The position numbers and the translations under genes are program-made. This document shows positions 9,032 through 17,125 of a DNA stretch of 64,000 nt, piece after piece. Source of the DNA: Acinetobacter tianfuensis (GTDB lineage: Bacteria; Pseudomonadota; Gammaproteobacteria; Pseudomonadales; Moraxellaceae); NCBI RefSeq assembly GCF_003611465.1, contig NZ_RAXV01000010.1:25019-89018 (forward strand), read 5' to 3'. Each line of letters opens with the position of its first letter. The stretch's first letter is position 1. The notes under the pieces are model-generated. The model was given only the letters and a program-made list of their open reading frames with translations, did no database searches and was not told the DNA's origin.

Positions 9032-9481
9032 ATGTCAGAAGATCAAAGAAATAGCCCAAAGCTTTTAATTGGGATTATTGGCGGATTATGTGCAGCAGCA
9101 GCGGTGCTGTTTTTTGCTTTTCAATGGCTGACCGCACCCGCCAATGAAGATCTTCCTGCATATGAAGAAATCAGCACAAATCAAACAGCTGCCAGCTCAG
9201 CAGCTGTACCTGCGCAGGCCTCTTCAGCACAAGCTGAAGCAGATGAGGTTTCTGCTGCCTCAGCCGCGGCGCCCTTGATCACTGAAGACATATTAAACAC
9301 GCCTATTCCGCAAAATGCCTCATTAGCGAAAGAAGAAGAAGCCCGTTTGGCGGACCTGCAGCTGCAGCTGGCTGAACAGGAAAAAATCTTACAAGCTCAG
9401 CATGCCGATGCCGATCAGCTGATTAAATTGAAAGAACAGCAGCTGAAACTGCTTGAACAGCAGCTGGCTGAAGCACCCTAA
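9032..9481 (+). CDS. Hypothetical inner-membrane protein with C-terminal coiled coil
   Basis: 149 residues, not recognised as a named family. There is one transmembrane helix at about 11-31, then a low-complexity Ala/Ser/Glu linker (about 40-90). A predicted coiled coil follows at about 96-147 with heptad-like L, K, E and Q spacing (L-Q-L-Q-L-A-E-Q, K-L-L-E-Q-Q-L). The short charged N-terminus suggests the coil lies outside the cytoplasm. It is separated from yheV by only 9 bases and followed by a terminator-like hairpin. Confidence 0.7.
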   Translation: MSEDQRNSPKLLIGIIGGLCAAAAVLFFAFQWLTAPANEDLPAYEEISTNQTAASSAAVPAQASSAQAEADEVSAASAAAPLITEDILNTPIPQNASLAKEEEARLADLQLQLAEQEKILQAQHADADQLIKLKEQQLKLLEQQLAEAP

Positions 9482-9501
9482 ATCTTCTTAAGACAAATTT
9501 A

Positions 9502-9534
9502 GGCTAGAATATCTACAGATTTTCTAGCCTTTTT
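9502..9534 (+). terminator. Terminator-like hairpin abutting the next start codon
   Basis: GGCTAGAA/TTCTAGCC stem with T5, a standard intrinsic terminator for the prlC-yheV group. Its T-run ends only four bases before the ATG at 9539. Confidence 0.8.
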
Positions 9535-9538
9535 GATT

Positions 9539-10420
9539 ATGCAAACCACTGCCGCCAGCCCCAATATTCTCAAAGCAATTGGCCTGCTGACTATTTCTGC
9601 TCTGCTGTTTTCACTCATGGGAGTTTGCATTCGCTACGCTTCTCAAAGCGTTGATAATGCAACAATCGTCTTCTTCCGTAATTTTGTCGGCCTATTTATC
9701 TTTCTGCCGCTGATATTTCAAAAAGGCATTGCTTTTTTTAAAACTGAAAAAATTTGGATGCATACTTGGCGCTCTATTGCCGGGCTGATTGCAATGTATG
9801 GCTTCTTCTATGCCATAGCAAACCTCAAGCTTTCCAATGCCATGGTATTTACTTATTCTTCGCCTATTTTTATTCCGCTTATTGCATGGCTGTTTTTAAA
9901 AGAGCAAATCACTCAATCTATGCTGCTGGCCGCTTTTGTTGGCTTAATGGGTGTGCTTTGCGTGGCAAAACCCGATTCAGGCATGTTCAACCAGCTGTCT
10001 TTAATTGGATTGACCGCCAGTTTTCTCGCGGCCATGGCATTTGTCACTGTCCGAGCTCTGACAGCGACCGAACCGCCTGAGCGTATCGTCTTTTATTTCT
10101 GCTTCTTCGGCACGCTGATTTCTTTGATCCCCATGCTGTGGCTATGGCGGCCTTATAGCTGGACAGAGCTGGCCTATCTCATCAGCGCAGGGCTGTTAGC
10201 CACTATCAGCCAGCTGTTTATGTCCAATGCTTACCGTATTGCGCCAGCAGGTCAAATTGGCCCTGTAAATTATATTGCAATTATTTTTGCTGGGGTTTGG
10301 GGCTTTTTCATTTGGCAAGAAATACCTGACTTTTACAGCTTAATCGGTTTTACTTTCATTTTAATTGCCATTCTGATTTGCAGCCCGCTGTTTCAAAACA
10401 AACTCAAACGTCATTCATAA
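9539..10420 (+). CDS. EamA/DMT family transporter
   Basis: 293 residues from ATG 9539; a TTG two codons upstream is less likely. About ten hydrophobic helices form two EamA repeats (about 10-145 and 155-290), typical of drug/metabolite transporters of the inner membrane that export metabolites such as amino acids or S-adenosylmethionine-like compounds. The substrate cannot be read from sequence. The leader is odd: no Shine-Dalgarno and a terminator hairpin immediately upstream. A strong terminator follows. Confidence 0.9.
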   Translation: MQTTAASPNILKAIGLLTISALLFSLMGVCIRYASQSVDNATIVFFRNFVGLFIFLPLIFQKGIAFFKTEKIWMHTWRSIAGLIAMYGFFYAIANLKLSNAMVFTYSSPIFIPLIAWLFLKEQITQSMLLAAFVGLMGVLCVAKPDSGMFNQLSLIGLTASFLAAMAFVTVRALTATEPPERIVFYFCFFGTLISLIPMLWLWRPYSWTELAYLISAGLLATISQLFMSNAYRIAPAGQIGPVNYIAIIFAGVWGFFIWQEIPDFYSLIGFTFILIAILICSPLFQNKLKRHS

Positions 10421-10433
10421 TCCTTCAGGTGAT

Positions 10434-10461
10434 AAAAAAAGCACCCGAAGGTGCTTTTTTT
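10434..10461. terminator. Bidirectional terminator between EamA and TRAP genes
   Basis: A7-GCACC-CGAA-GGTGC-T7, symmetric, placed between convergent genes. Confidence 0.93.
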
Positions 10462-10480
10462 ATTTCCGCATCAATTTTAA

Positions 10481-12703
10481 TTAATGATACCAACCGAACA
10501 GCTTAAAGAAATACGGCAGATACGCAATGATCAGCATGGCCGGGAACAGCACAATCAGCGGCAGAATCCAGCGCTCATAGCGGTAATAGAACGACAAGTG
10601 ACGAACTTCTGCATCCGCTTCATTGACTTCTGCATCCCCTATCGACTGTCTGGCCAAGAGATGATTCAAAGCTACTGGAGGCGTAACATAGCCCAGCTCA
10701 AAACCAATGAGTGTAATCATCCAGAAATGTACAGGATGAATGCCGTATTGGTACGCCACAGGAGCAACCGTTGCAGAAATTAAAATGACTGCGCCAAACG
10801 GGTCCATAATCATGCCCACAAAGACCATCAGCCCGACAATCAGAGTAATCACCAAGAAAGTACTGCTGATATCTGTCGGGAAGAAACTCATGACTTCAGT
10901 ACGTTCCAGCAATCCGCCAACGCTTACCGAAAGCGCCATCAGAATAACCAAAGCGCCAATATGCCCAACCGTTTCACTGGTCGAAATATGCATCGACTTC
11001 CAGAAACCAACCTGGCGCAATACGTCTGTTGAACGGGATGGACTCGCTGCAGTATGTGCCGCTGCGCCTTCAGAAGCAGGCTCAGCATTCGCATGATAAT
11101 TTGCTGAAAGTGTTTCATCCCAATGCCCTACTGCTGGCAAAGGTGCTGGCTGATGACGCAATTTATCGACTAAAACAATCATCAGTAAAATAACAGGCAT
11201 CATGACTGGTGCAGTAAATTCATTTAAATCTGTGTTCAATAAATATTTATAGAACATCCAGATCAGCACGAAAATTACAATATAAGGAATCACGGCTAAA
11301 AAAGCGCGGCCTGACTGCGGCGCTGCCACATTAGCAGGAGCAATACGGAACTTATGTTCTGCAAAAAATAACGACACAATTAAAAACATCGTAGATGTCA
11401 GCAAGAACGTATAAATACCATATTGATAAAGCAGATCTGTGGTCACTTCTTTATTAAGAGATGCGACAACTACAATCAATAAACATGGACGTAAAACCAC
11501 CCCGAGCGAACCGGACATTGCCGTTGCAGCCAAGGCAAATTGGCGGCGTCCGCCTGCATTCCATACTTCTTTATAAATAATCGCGCCTGCTGCAATTACA
11601 AAAATACCCGATGCGCCAGTATAAGCCGTAGGCAAGGCAGCTGCGATTAAGATCAGCCATGTCAAAGTCTCAGGAGCCAAGTTCCATGGGCGTAAAATAT
11701 TCAAAAATAAATCTACGACACGCGTTTGCTTCAACAGCATACCAGCCCAAATGAATAGCGCCAGATTTAGAAAAATACTTGAAAATTCAACCAGCTGCCC
11801 TAAATAAATGCCTTGCCCCATCGGGTAGTCCATGAAGAAGATAAAGGCAATGCCCGTAATCAACGCCATATACGCATATAAAGGCACACTTAAGAATGCA
11901 AAACCAAGACTGCCGCCTTCTTTAGCATTTTTCGGCGGACTAAACAGCTGCCAAACACTGATCAGTGTCAGGATTGAAAATAGAATCATCCACATCCAAT
12001 AAATCAGTTCCGTTTCGGCGGTCATTGGAACACCGGAATTTCTCACTGAATTGAATTGGCTGATACTTGAGTAAGTTAACAGTCCATTCGCAAAGCTCAT
12101 CATGAGGCTATAAATACGATAATCCATTTTGGTTGCAGGACCGCGCAGACCAATATGATGAATTTTCAGTGTCGCACTAATTGCCGCTAGAACCACCATG
12201 AAAATCAATAAAATGGCGCGGTTTTCAGTACCAAATTTAAAGATCCCGAAGAAGCTGGTTTCAAAATTACGATAGGCGCGAATACTTGGATGCTTCTCCA
12301 TATGCTGCATGGCTTTATCATAAAACTGATACTTTTCTTCACACTGCTGCACACCCGCTAAAATAGATGAACGAACGTCACTTTCAGATGCCGTGCCAAA
12401 AAAATCAGCAAATTCATCGGCTGCATTGGCTTGCATTTGGGTTTTCACCAGCGCATCGACATTCGGGCTGCGGTCACATTCAGGCTTGGCAGGTTCAGCT
12501 CTTAAAAAAGAGTACTGCATACCTGCGGCTGGGTCACCGTACAAACGCTCCCCCATACGGAGCAGCTGCCCATGGATCATTTCACCAGTACCGATTAACA
12601 GCGTCAGTAACAGTAAAATCAGAATGACAAAAGTCGAAATCCATTCTGTCCAGATATAACTTAACAGACCCAGTCCAGATCTGTTCTTTTGATCATTTTG
12701 CAT
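10481..12703 (-). CDS. TRAP transporter permease, fused small and large subunits
   Basis: 740 residues, ATG 12703 preceded by AGGATGATTC. The C-terminal two-thirds is a DctM-type large permease with many helices and the late signature G-F-E-L-G-Y-V-T-P-P-V-A-L-N near residues 663-676. The N-terminal part carries an extra helix set with a soluble insert (about 45-165) before four more helices, consistent with a DctQ-like small subunit fused in front. TRAP transporters use a sodium or proton gradient to import organic acids delivered by a periplasmic receptor. No DctP-type receptor gene is nearby; a possible T-component lipoprotein lies two genes upstream. Confidence 0.88.
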   Translation of the reverse strand: MQNDQKNRSGLGLLSYIWTEWISTFVILILLLLTLLIGTGEMIHGQLLRMGERLYGDPAAGMQYSFLRAEPAKPECDRSPNVDALVKTQMQANAADEFADFFGTASESDVRSSILAGVQQCEEKYQFYDKAMQHMEKHPSIRAYRNFETSFFGIFKFGTENRAILLIFMVVLAAISATLKIHHIGLRGPATKMDYRIYSLMMSFANGLLTYSSISQFNSVRNSGVPMTAETELIYWMWMILFSILTLISVWQLFSPPKNAKEGGSLGFAFLSVPLYAYMALITGIAFIFFMDYPMGQGIYLGQLVEFSSIFLNLALFIWAGMLLKQTRVVDLFLNILRPWNLAPETLTWLILIAAALPTAYTGASGIFVIAAGAIIYKEVWNAGGRRQFALAATAMSGSLGVVLRPCLLIVVVASLNKEVTTDLLYQYGIYTFLLTSTMFLIVSLFFAEHKFRIAPANVAAPQSGRAFLAVIPYIVIFVLIWMFYKYLLNTDLNEFTAPVMMPVILLMIVLVDKLRHQPAPLPAVGHWDETLSANYHANAEPASEGAAAHTAASPSRSTDVLRQVGFWKSMHISTSETVGHIGALVILMALSVSVGGLLERTEVMSFFPTDISSTFLVITLIVGLMVFVGMIMDPFGAVILISATVAPVAYQYGIHPVHFWMITLIGFELGYVTPPVALNHLLARQSIGDAEVNEADAEVRHLSFYYRYERWILPLIVLFPAMLIIAYLPYFFKLFGWYH

Positions 12704-12762
12704 GAATCATCCTATTTTTATACTGGGCTGTTCAGCAGTCAGCTTTAGCCTTGTCCTTATTT

Positions 12763-12783
12763 CCGGAAAAAATCCTTTTCCGG
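12763..12783. other. Inverted repeat upstream of the TRAP permease
   Basis: CCGGAAAA/TTTTCCGG with a five-base loop, in the 174-base space between the rhombosortase and the TRAP gene. It may be an operator or an RNA hairpin; there is no T-run typical of a terminator. Confidence 0.4.
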
Positions 12784-12877
12784 TATAACTATTTTTATTA
12801 AGTTCCAATTTGCATGATTATGGATCGCATTAATATGACAATATATATTTTCTTTTTGGAAATAAATGTCAACACAG

Positions 12878-13453
12878 TCACTCATTTTGAATAAAATAGC
12901 TTCCAGCTAAATACACGCCTGCCAATACAATCCCCCAAATCACTCCCAGCAAATGCGCTTCCACCAAGACGGGACTGCCTATGAGCTGTGCAGTATCCAT
13001 ACTGCCTGCCGTGTTTTCCCATACCAGCTTAGCCAAAATCAGCAGCAGTACAAATGCCGCAAAATTACGCTCGCGCTTATACATTAAATGCACACAGGCA
13101 ACGGCCGCATAAGTCCCGTGCAATACACCTGACAGCCCTGCATATGCCTCTATATCCGGTAAAAACCAATAAAAACTTAGACTGATTAATGGCGGGAGCA
13201 GCAAGAGCAAGGCGGTGAAATGCCAAATTGATACCCTCGGAAAAATAAACGGCAAGCAGATAAACGCAGCAATGTTTAAAAAATAATGCATCCATCCCAC
13301 ATGAACCCAATGTGCTGTCCAAAGCCTCCAAAACTCTGCCAACAGCCCATCTTGCCAGTAGATGAATGCATCTTTAAAAACCTGCATACATGCAGAGATA
13401 GATGCGATTACCGCCAAAAAAACAATTTTTCGAATTAAAAATTGATCTTTCAT
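12878..13453 (-). CDS. Rhombosortase (rhomboid-family intramembrane protease)
   Basis: About 191 residues from ATG 13453, preceded by AAGGGCGG; the 205-residue frame from 13495 has no such site. Six or so helices carry rhomboid landmarks: H-W-V-H-V-G-W-M-H-Y-F-L-N (His and Asn of the H-x3-N region), catalytic Ser in G-L-S-G-V-L-H-G and catalytic His in E-A-H-L-L-G. The compact form and the G-L-S-G-x-L-H-G wording match rhombosortases, which cleave GlyGly-CTERM tails of proteins destined for the cell surface through type II secretion. No GlyGly-CTERM substrate lies in the window. Confidence 0.82.
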   Translation of the reverse strand: MKDQFLIRKIVFLAVIASISACMQVFKDAFIYWQDGLLAEFWRLWTAHWVHVGWMHYFLNIAAFICLPFIFPRVSIWHFTALLLLLPPLISLSFYWFLPDIEAYAGLSGVLHGTYAAVACVHLMYKRERNFAAFVLLLILAKLVWENTAGSMDTAQLIGSPVLVEAHLLGVIWGIVLAGVYLAGSYFIQNE

Positions 13454-13515
13454 GCATCCGCCCTTGCTGTATTTAACTTGATGACTGAATACCAAACTGC
13501 ATAAATAGCATTTAT

Positions 13516-14568
13516 TTATTCAGCTTTTGCATCACCCTCATCAAATAACTCGTCTAAATCTGAAGCATTGCTGCTTTCATCCCAGAACTGTGTCATGCCG
13601 TCATCTGCAGTACGCACCCCAGTATGCTCAGTCCAATAACGGTCTGAAATACCTTTGACCATCACCTCAGCTATATTATCAATCAGCTTAAATTGAGGAT
13701 TCACCGGTTTTTCATCACTGCGCGCTTGAGCAAAGCTTCTCAGCGCATCACGCATTTTGGCATCATCGCCGCTGGCTTGCGCAGCGACTGCATACATGGC
13801 ATGTGACAGCCGCACACCTTTTTGCTCGCCAATTTTCATCGATTGTTTCAATGTTTGATACGGATCAGGCTTGCCATCCCCTGCACCCGGCAGCAAAGTC
13901 CAAATCACTGCACGTGTTGCATTTGGAGCGCCCCAGAATTTTTCATCGTTTAAGCACACCATGCCGCGTTCAACCACTGCAGCAATATCTTTAGGCACAT
14001 TTACAGCGCCGCCAGAATTAATATCATTGGTCATTGCCTGCAAACCGCTGAGCATTCCTAACAGATAAACGGTCTGCTCAAGATCGCTGTTCATTTTTGG
14101 ACAGCTGTCGCCTAGCGGTTTTTTGTATTTCTTTTCATAACGGTTTTTGAATAACTGATAACCTGTATATTGACGCTGTGAGGCCAAAGCTGCCCAGCGT
14201 TTTTGTTCAATGCGGGCATCTTGCGCTTCAGTCACTTGATTGGCTTTTGAAGCGCGTAAATAACGAAGTTCGGCTTCTAGCGCCTTTTGTTCAGCGCAAA
14301 TGCCTGCACTTGAATACATCAGTACAGCCACACGCGTCGGGTCGGCACCCATATCTTTGGTCGCCATAATGGCAGGGGTCAGCGCATTGCCTGTATTACA
14401 GACCATTTCAGCATCATCCATCGCCAAAATTGGCGGCACAATGTGCTTTTCTGTAAAACCAAGCGCAACATTCGCACCCGTTTTAATCACCTGCGAACAG
14501 CCTGATAAGAGTAATGTTGTTGTTATTGCTGCAGCCGCACCTTGGCAAATTTTTTGGACCTTCGACAT
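13516..14568 (-). CDS. Putative lipoprotein, possibly TRAP T-component (TatT-like)
   Basis: About 350 residues from ATG 14568 with AGAGGACAGGAAA upstream; a longer frame reaches 14613. The N-terminus is a lipoprotein signal ending L-L-L-S-G-C. The mature part is almost entirely helical, with TPR-like spacing and the pattern A-V-L-M-Y-S-S-A-G-I-C-A-E-x-K-A-L-E-A-E-L-R-Y-L-R-A, which recalls TatT-type lipoproteins that partner some TRAP transporters. Location near a TRAP permease supports this, but I recognise it only by pattern. The C-terminus is acidic. Confidence 0.55.
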   Translation of the reverse strand: MSKVQKICQGAAAAITTTLLLSGCSQVIKTGANVALGFTEKHIVPPILAMDDAEMVCNTGNALTPAIMATKDMGADPTRVAVLMYSSAGICAEQKALEAELRYLRASKANQVTEAQDARIEQKRWAALASQRQYTGYQLFKNRYEKKYKKPLGDSCPKMNSDLEQTVYLLGMLSGLQAMTNDINSGGAVNVPKDIAAVVERGMVCLNDEKFWGAPNATRAVIWTLLPGAGDGKPDPYQTLKQSMKIGEQKGVRLSHAMYAVAAQASGDDAKMRDALRSFAQARSDEKPVNPQFKLIDNIAEVMVKGISDRYWTEHTGVRTADDGMTQFWDESSNASDLDELFDEGDAKAE

Positions 14569-14725
14569 TTTCCTGTCCTCTTTAATTGTGATTATGTCCA
14601 TCTCGACAAACATATCAGAAGCAAATTGTGATTTAAAGAGTATTTACTCTAAAACAATTGTTCACTTTGCCATTATTTTGAAGCTATGCAATTGACTGAA
14701 AAATGAGGATTGCCAAATTTTAGGC

Positions 14726-14765
14726 AAAAAAAAGCAGCATTGCGACGGTTCAGCACATGCTGCTT
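14726..14765 (-). terminator. Terminator of the 33-aa membrane peptide gene
   Basis: On the reverse strand AAGCAGCAT/ATGCTGCTT stem with a T-run, 26 bases after the peptide stop codon. Confidence 0.8.
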
Positions 14766-14790
14766 ATTAAACGGTAAAGCGTTTTCACGC

Positions 14791-14892
14791 TTAATTTTGT
14801 GCAAATCGATCCTTCAGCACAGTTCCCAGTCGTCCTACTACAATTGCCATAACAATCGCAGCTACCAGAAACATCCAAGTTGGAAAGTCCAT
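14791..14892 (-). CDS. 33-residue single-helix membrane peptide
   Basis: A short gene of 33 codons plus stop. ATG 14892 is preceded by a strong GAGGAG (AATGAGGAGACCGTT) and the frame ends with TAA at 14791-14793. The product has a polar start (M-D-F-P-T-W), one hydrophobic helix (about 7-22, M-F-L-V-A-A-I-V-M-A-I-V-V-G) and a charged C-terminus (R-L-G-T-V-L-K-D-R-F). Two perfect TTGTC-N-GACAA palindromes lie upstream at 14960-14970 and 15000-15010. A dedicated Shine-Dalgarno, terminator and operator-like sites make a real gene likely. Function unknown. Confidence 0.75.
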   Translation of the reverse strand: MDFPTWMFLVAAIVMAIVVGRLGTVLKDRFAQN

Positions 14893-14959
14893 AACGGTCT
14901 CCTCATTTCGCTGTTGGTAGGGCTAATGTACATTGACTAAAAAATAACTGGGCAGAAAA

Positions 14960-14970
14960 TTGTCAGACAA
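14960..14970. promoter_or_regulatory. TTGTC-N-GACAA palindrome, proximal site of the 33-aa peptide
   Basis: Sequence TTGTCAGACAA, perfect, centred 73 bases upstream of the 33-aa peptide start. It is one of four perfect copies seen in the window. Confidence 0.6.
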
Positions 14971-14999
14971 TGCATACTTTTTGCCAATTATTCAGCAAA

Positions 15000-15010
15000 T
15001 TGTCTGACAA
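15000..15010. promoter_or_regulatory. TTGTC-N-GACAA palindrome, distal site of the 33-aa peptide
   Basis: Sequence TTGTCTGACAA, perfect, centred 113 bases upstream of the 33-aa peptide start and 40 bases from the proximal site, about four helical turns. Confidence 0.6.
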
Positions 15011-15086
15011 CAAACTTGCTCAATGCAATCAACTCATTATTTTTATTGTAATTATTTTGTTATGGGTTTAAATAAATGTCTAACAA

Positions 15087-15470
15087 TTAGATCATTTTAG
15101 CCAATACTTTCAGTGCTTTCCATTGTTTTAAAGGCAGCTGATCGCACCAAATAATAATTGGCTTGGCCCGTGCATGCTGAAAATACACCACAATATAAAC
15201 TTGATGATCGATGATATGGCTGATTTGGACCCGGCGCGTCTGATGCATTGAAGTCAATGTCCAATCGCGCCCATCCAAATACTCCAGCCCTTTTACACGC
15301 GGTTTTTTTCTAAAATACAGCGCATAAATCATCAGGCCAGCAGCTAGAAATACACACCACAGCCCGACTGGCAGCAGCTGATATAAAATGGTCATAAAGA
15401 TTGCAAATATGCCAAATTGAAACAGCAGCGCCATCAAACTGCGCTTTAAATGAAACTCACGCTTATCCAT
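15087..15470 (-). CDS. YgfX-like membrane protein
   Basis: 127 residues. Two hydrophobic helices (about 14-35 and 38-52) are followed by a soluble beta-rich domain, the layout of the YgfX family. YgfX is the usual partner of SdhE and has been studied as a membrane-associated inhibitor in a toxin-antitoxin-like arrangement. The start overlaps the sdhE stop by 8 bases, suggesting translational coupling. Sequence similarity to E. coli YgfX is loose, so the family call rests mainly on topology and context. Confidence 0.7.
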   Translation of the reverse strand: MDKREFHLKRSLMALLFQFGIFAIFMTILYQLLPVGLWCVFLAAGLMIYALYFRKKPRVKGLEYLDGRDWTLTSMHQTRRVQISHIIDHQVYIVVYFQHARAKPIIIWCDQLPLKQWKALKVLAKMI

Positions 15471-15720
15471 GAACGTAGTGTTTCAGCTTCTGAATAAATG
15501 TTTTTAATTCTGGACGCGGCGGCTCACTCACTTCCATAAACCAGTCAAGCAAATCTGGATCTTCTTGTGCAACCAGTTCTGCAAACATTTCTTTTTCAAA
15601 TGCGTCAGCCTGCAAATAATAATTTTTTACATAGGGATCAAAATAAACATCAATTTCTTTTAAACCGCGGCGCGCACGGTAAATAACTTTGCGTTCTTCC
15701 AAGCTGATTTCTTCGCTCAT
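15463..15720 (-). CDS. sdhE: Succinate dehydrogenase FAD assembly factor SdhE
   Basis: 85 residues from ATG 15720, with GGGGAAC upstream; the frame open to 15732 begins at a TTG without spacing. The R-R-G-L-K-E motif near residues 17-22, the central L-x-A-D-A-F-E-x-E and the D-L-L-D-W-F-M segment are characteristic of SdhE (YgfY), a small helical protein that helps attach FAD covalently to the flavoprotein subunits of succinate dehydrogenase and fumarate reductase. It is followed by a YgfX-like gene, as in E. coli. Confidence 0.9.
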   Translation of the reverse strand: MSEEISLEERKVIYRARRGLKEIDVYFDPYVKNYYLQADAFEKEMFAELVAQEDPDLLDWFMEVSEPPRPELKTFIQKLKHYVHG

Positions 15721-15905
15721 AGCGTTCCCCAAGGGTAAATTGAACTGCGCTATTTTACCCGATCCACCTGCGTTGTTCGAGCCATTTACATGGATTGACC
15801 AAATCCATCAGCAAAATTTAAGGAATTGATCGTTCCGCACATTGTCCCCTTTTCTGCATTCGATTAATTTCAAAGTGTAAAAATAACAAGATCAGGAGGA
15901 TTTCA

Positions 15906-17078
15906 ATGCAATCTGGAGCAATACGCCCAATTCCCAATATGCTGCCGCGCACTTTATTTAATGCTGACCATGATGCTTTTCGCGACAGCGTGCGTAAATT
16001 TTATGAAAAAGAAGTTGTCCCGAATATTGCCCGCTATGAGGAACAGCAGCATGTGGACCGTGATCTTTGGAATAAAGCAGGTGAAATGGGACTGCTGTGC
16101 AGCACGATGCCTGAGGCTTATGGCGGCTCTGGCGTGGACCGCCTTTACAGCATGATTCTGATTGAAGAACAAGCCTATGCTATGGATTCTGCAACAGGTT
16201 TCTCCCTGCACTCCGATATTGTAGCCAATTACATTAATAACTTCGGCAATGAACAGCAAAAACTGTTCTGGCTGCCCAAAATGGCCAGCGGTGAAACAGT
16301 GACTGCCATTGCGATGACTGAACCTGGTACTGGATCAGACTTACAGGCAGTCCGAACTTCAGCCGTTTTAGATGGCGATGAATACATTATCAATGGCTCT
16401 AAAATTTTTATTACCAACGGCTACTTATGCGATATGGCCATCGTCGTCTGCAAAACAGGAAACAGTGAAAAAGGCTCTGCCAATCTGTCACTGATTATGG
16501 TAGAAGCTGACCGTGCAGGTTTCAGCAAAGGCAAACCCTTAAATAAAATCGGCATGAAGGGCCAAGACACCTGCGAATTGTTTTTTGACAATGTTCGTGT
16601 GCCTAAAGAAAACCTGCTGGGCATGGAAGGCATGGGCTTTATGATGCTGATGAAAGAACTGGCTTGGGAGCGCATGCTGGTCGCAATCATTTGCCAAGCT
16701 GGGGCAGAAACAGCATTTGCGCATACAGTGCAATATACCAAAGACCGTAAAGCATTTGGCAAACCTATCGGCACTTTTCAAAATAGCCGCTTTAAATTGG
16801 CTGAACTGCGTACCGAAATTGATTTTTGCCGCGCCTATTTAGACCGCTGCATGGAGCTGCAGCTTGAAGAACAACTGGGAATCGACGCAGCAGCGGCCGC
16901 CAAATATAAAATTTCGGAGATGTTCTCAAAAGTTGTTGATGAATGTCTGCAATTGCATGGCGGTTATGGCTATATGCTGGAATATCCAATTGCACGCGCT
17001 TATTTAGACAACCGCGCCAACCGCATTTATGCAGGCACCAATGAAATTATGAAAGAACTAATTTCACGTTCACTCTAA
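15906..17078 (+). CDS. Acyl-CoA dehydrogenase, long-chain type
   Basis: 390 residues with an ideal AGGAGG at 15895-15900. It is an FAD enzyme of the acyl-CoA dehydrogenase family that introduces the alpha-beta double bond in fatty acyl-CoA beta-oxidation. Visible are the middle-domain A-M-T-E-P-G-T-G-S-D-L-Q signature (about 139-150) and G-G-Y-G-Y-M-L-E-Y-P-I-A-R near the C-terminus. The usual C-terminal Glu is Ala in I-Y-A-G-T-N-E-I-M, while L-A-W-E-R-M (Glu255) matches the base position of long-chain and isovaleryl enzymes. Single gene with its own terminator. Confidence 0.93.
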   Translation: MQSGAIRPIPNMLPRTLFNADHDAFRDSVRKFYEKEVVPNIARYEEQQHVDRDLWNKAGEMGLLCSTMPEAYGGSGVDRLYSMILIEEQAYAMDSATGFSLHSDIVANYINNFGNEQQKLFWLPKMASGETVTAIAMTEPGTGSDLQAVRTSAVLDGDEYIINGSKIFITNGYLCDMAIVVCKTGNSEKGSANLSLIMVEADRAGFSKGKPLNKIGMKGQDTCELFFDNVRVPKENLLGMEGMGFMMLMKELAWERMLVAIICQAGAETAFAHTVQYTKDRKAFGKPIGTFQNSRFKLAELRTEIDFCRAYLDRCMELQLEEQLGIDAAAAAKYKISEMFSKVVDECLQLHGGYGYMLEYPIARAYLDNRANRIYAGTNEIMKELISRSL

Positions 17079-17096
17079 ATACACAGTTTTAAAAAT

Positions 17097-17122
17097 AAAA
17101 CGCCAAGATATTGGCGTTTTTT
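17097..17122. terminator. Bidirectional terminator between acyl-CoA dehydrogenase and hydrolase
   Basis: AAAACGCCA/TGGCGTTTT stem with T6, between convergent genes and very close to the hydrolase stop at 17126. Confidence 0.88.
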
Positions 17123-17125
17123 AAT

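Noticed and set aside
14300..14695. Plus-strand frame opposite the TatT-like lipoprotein start
   Set aside because: Antisense to a lipoprotein gene with proper signal peptide and Shine-Dalgarno; its tail merely continues into AT-rich intergenic DNA.
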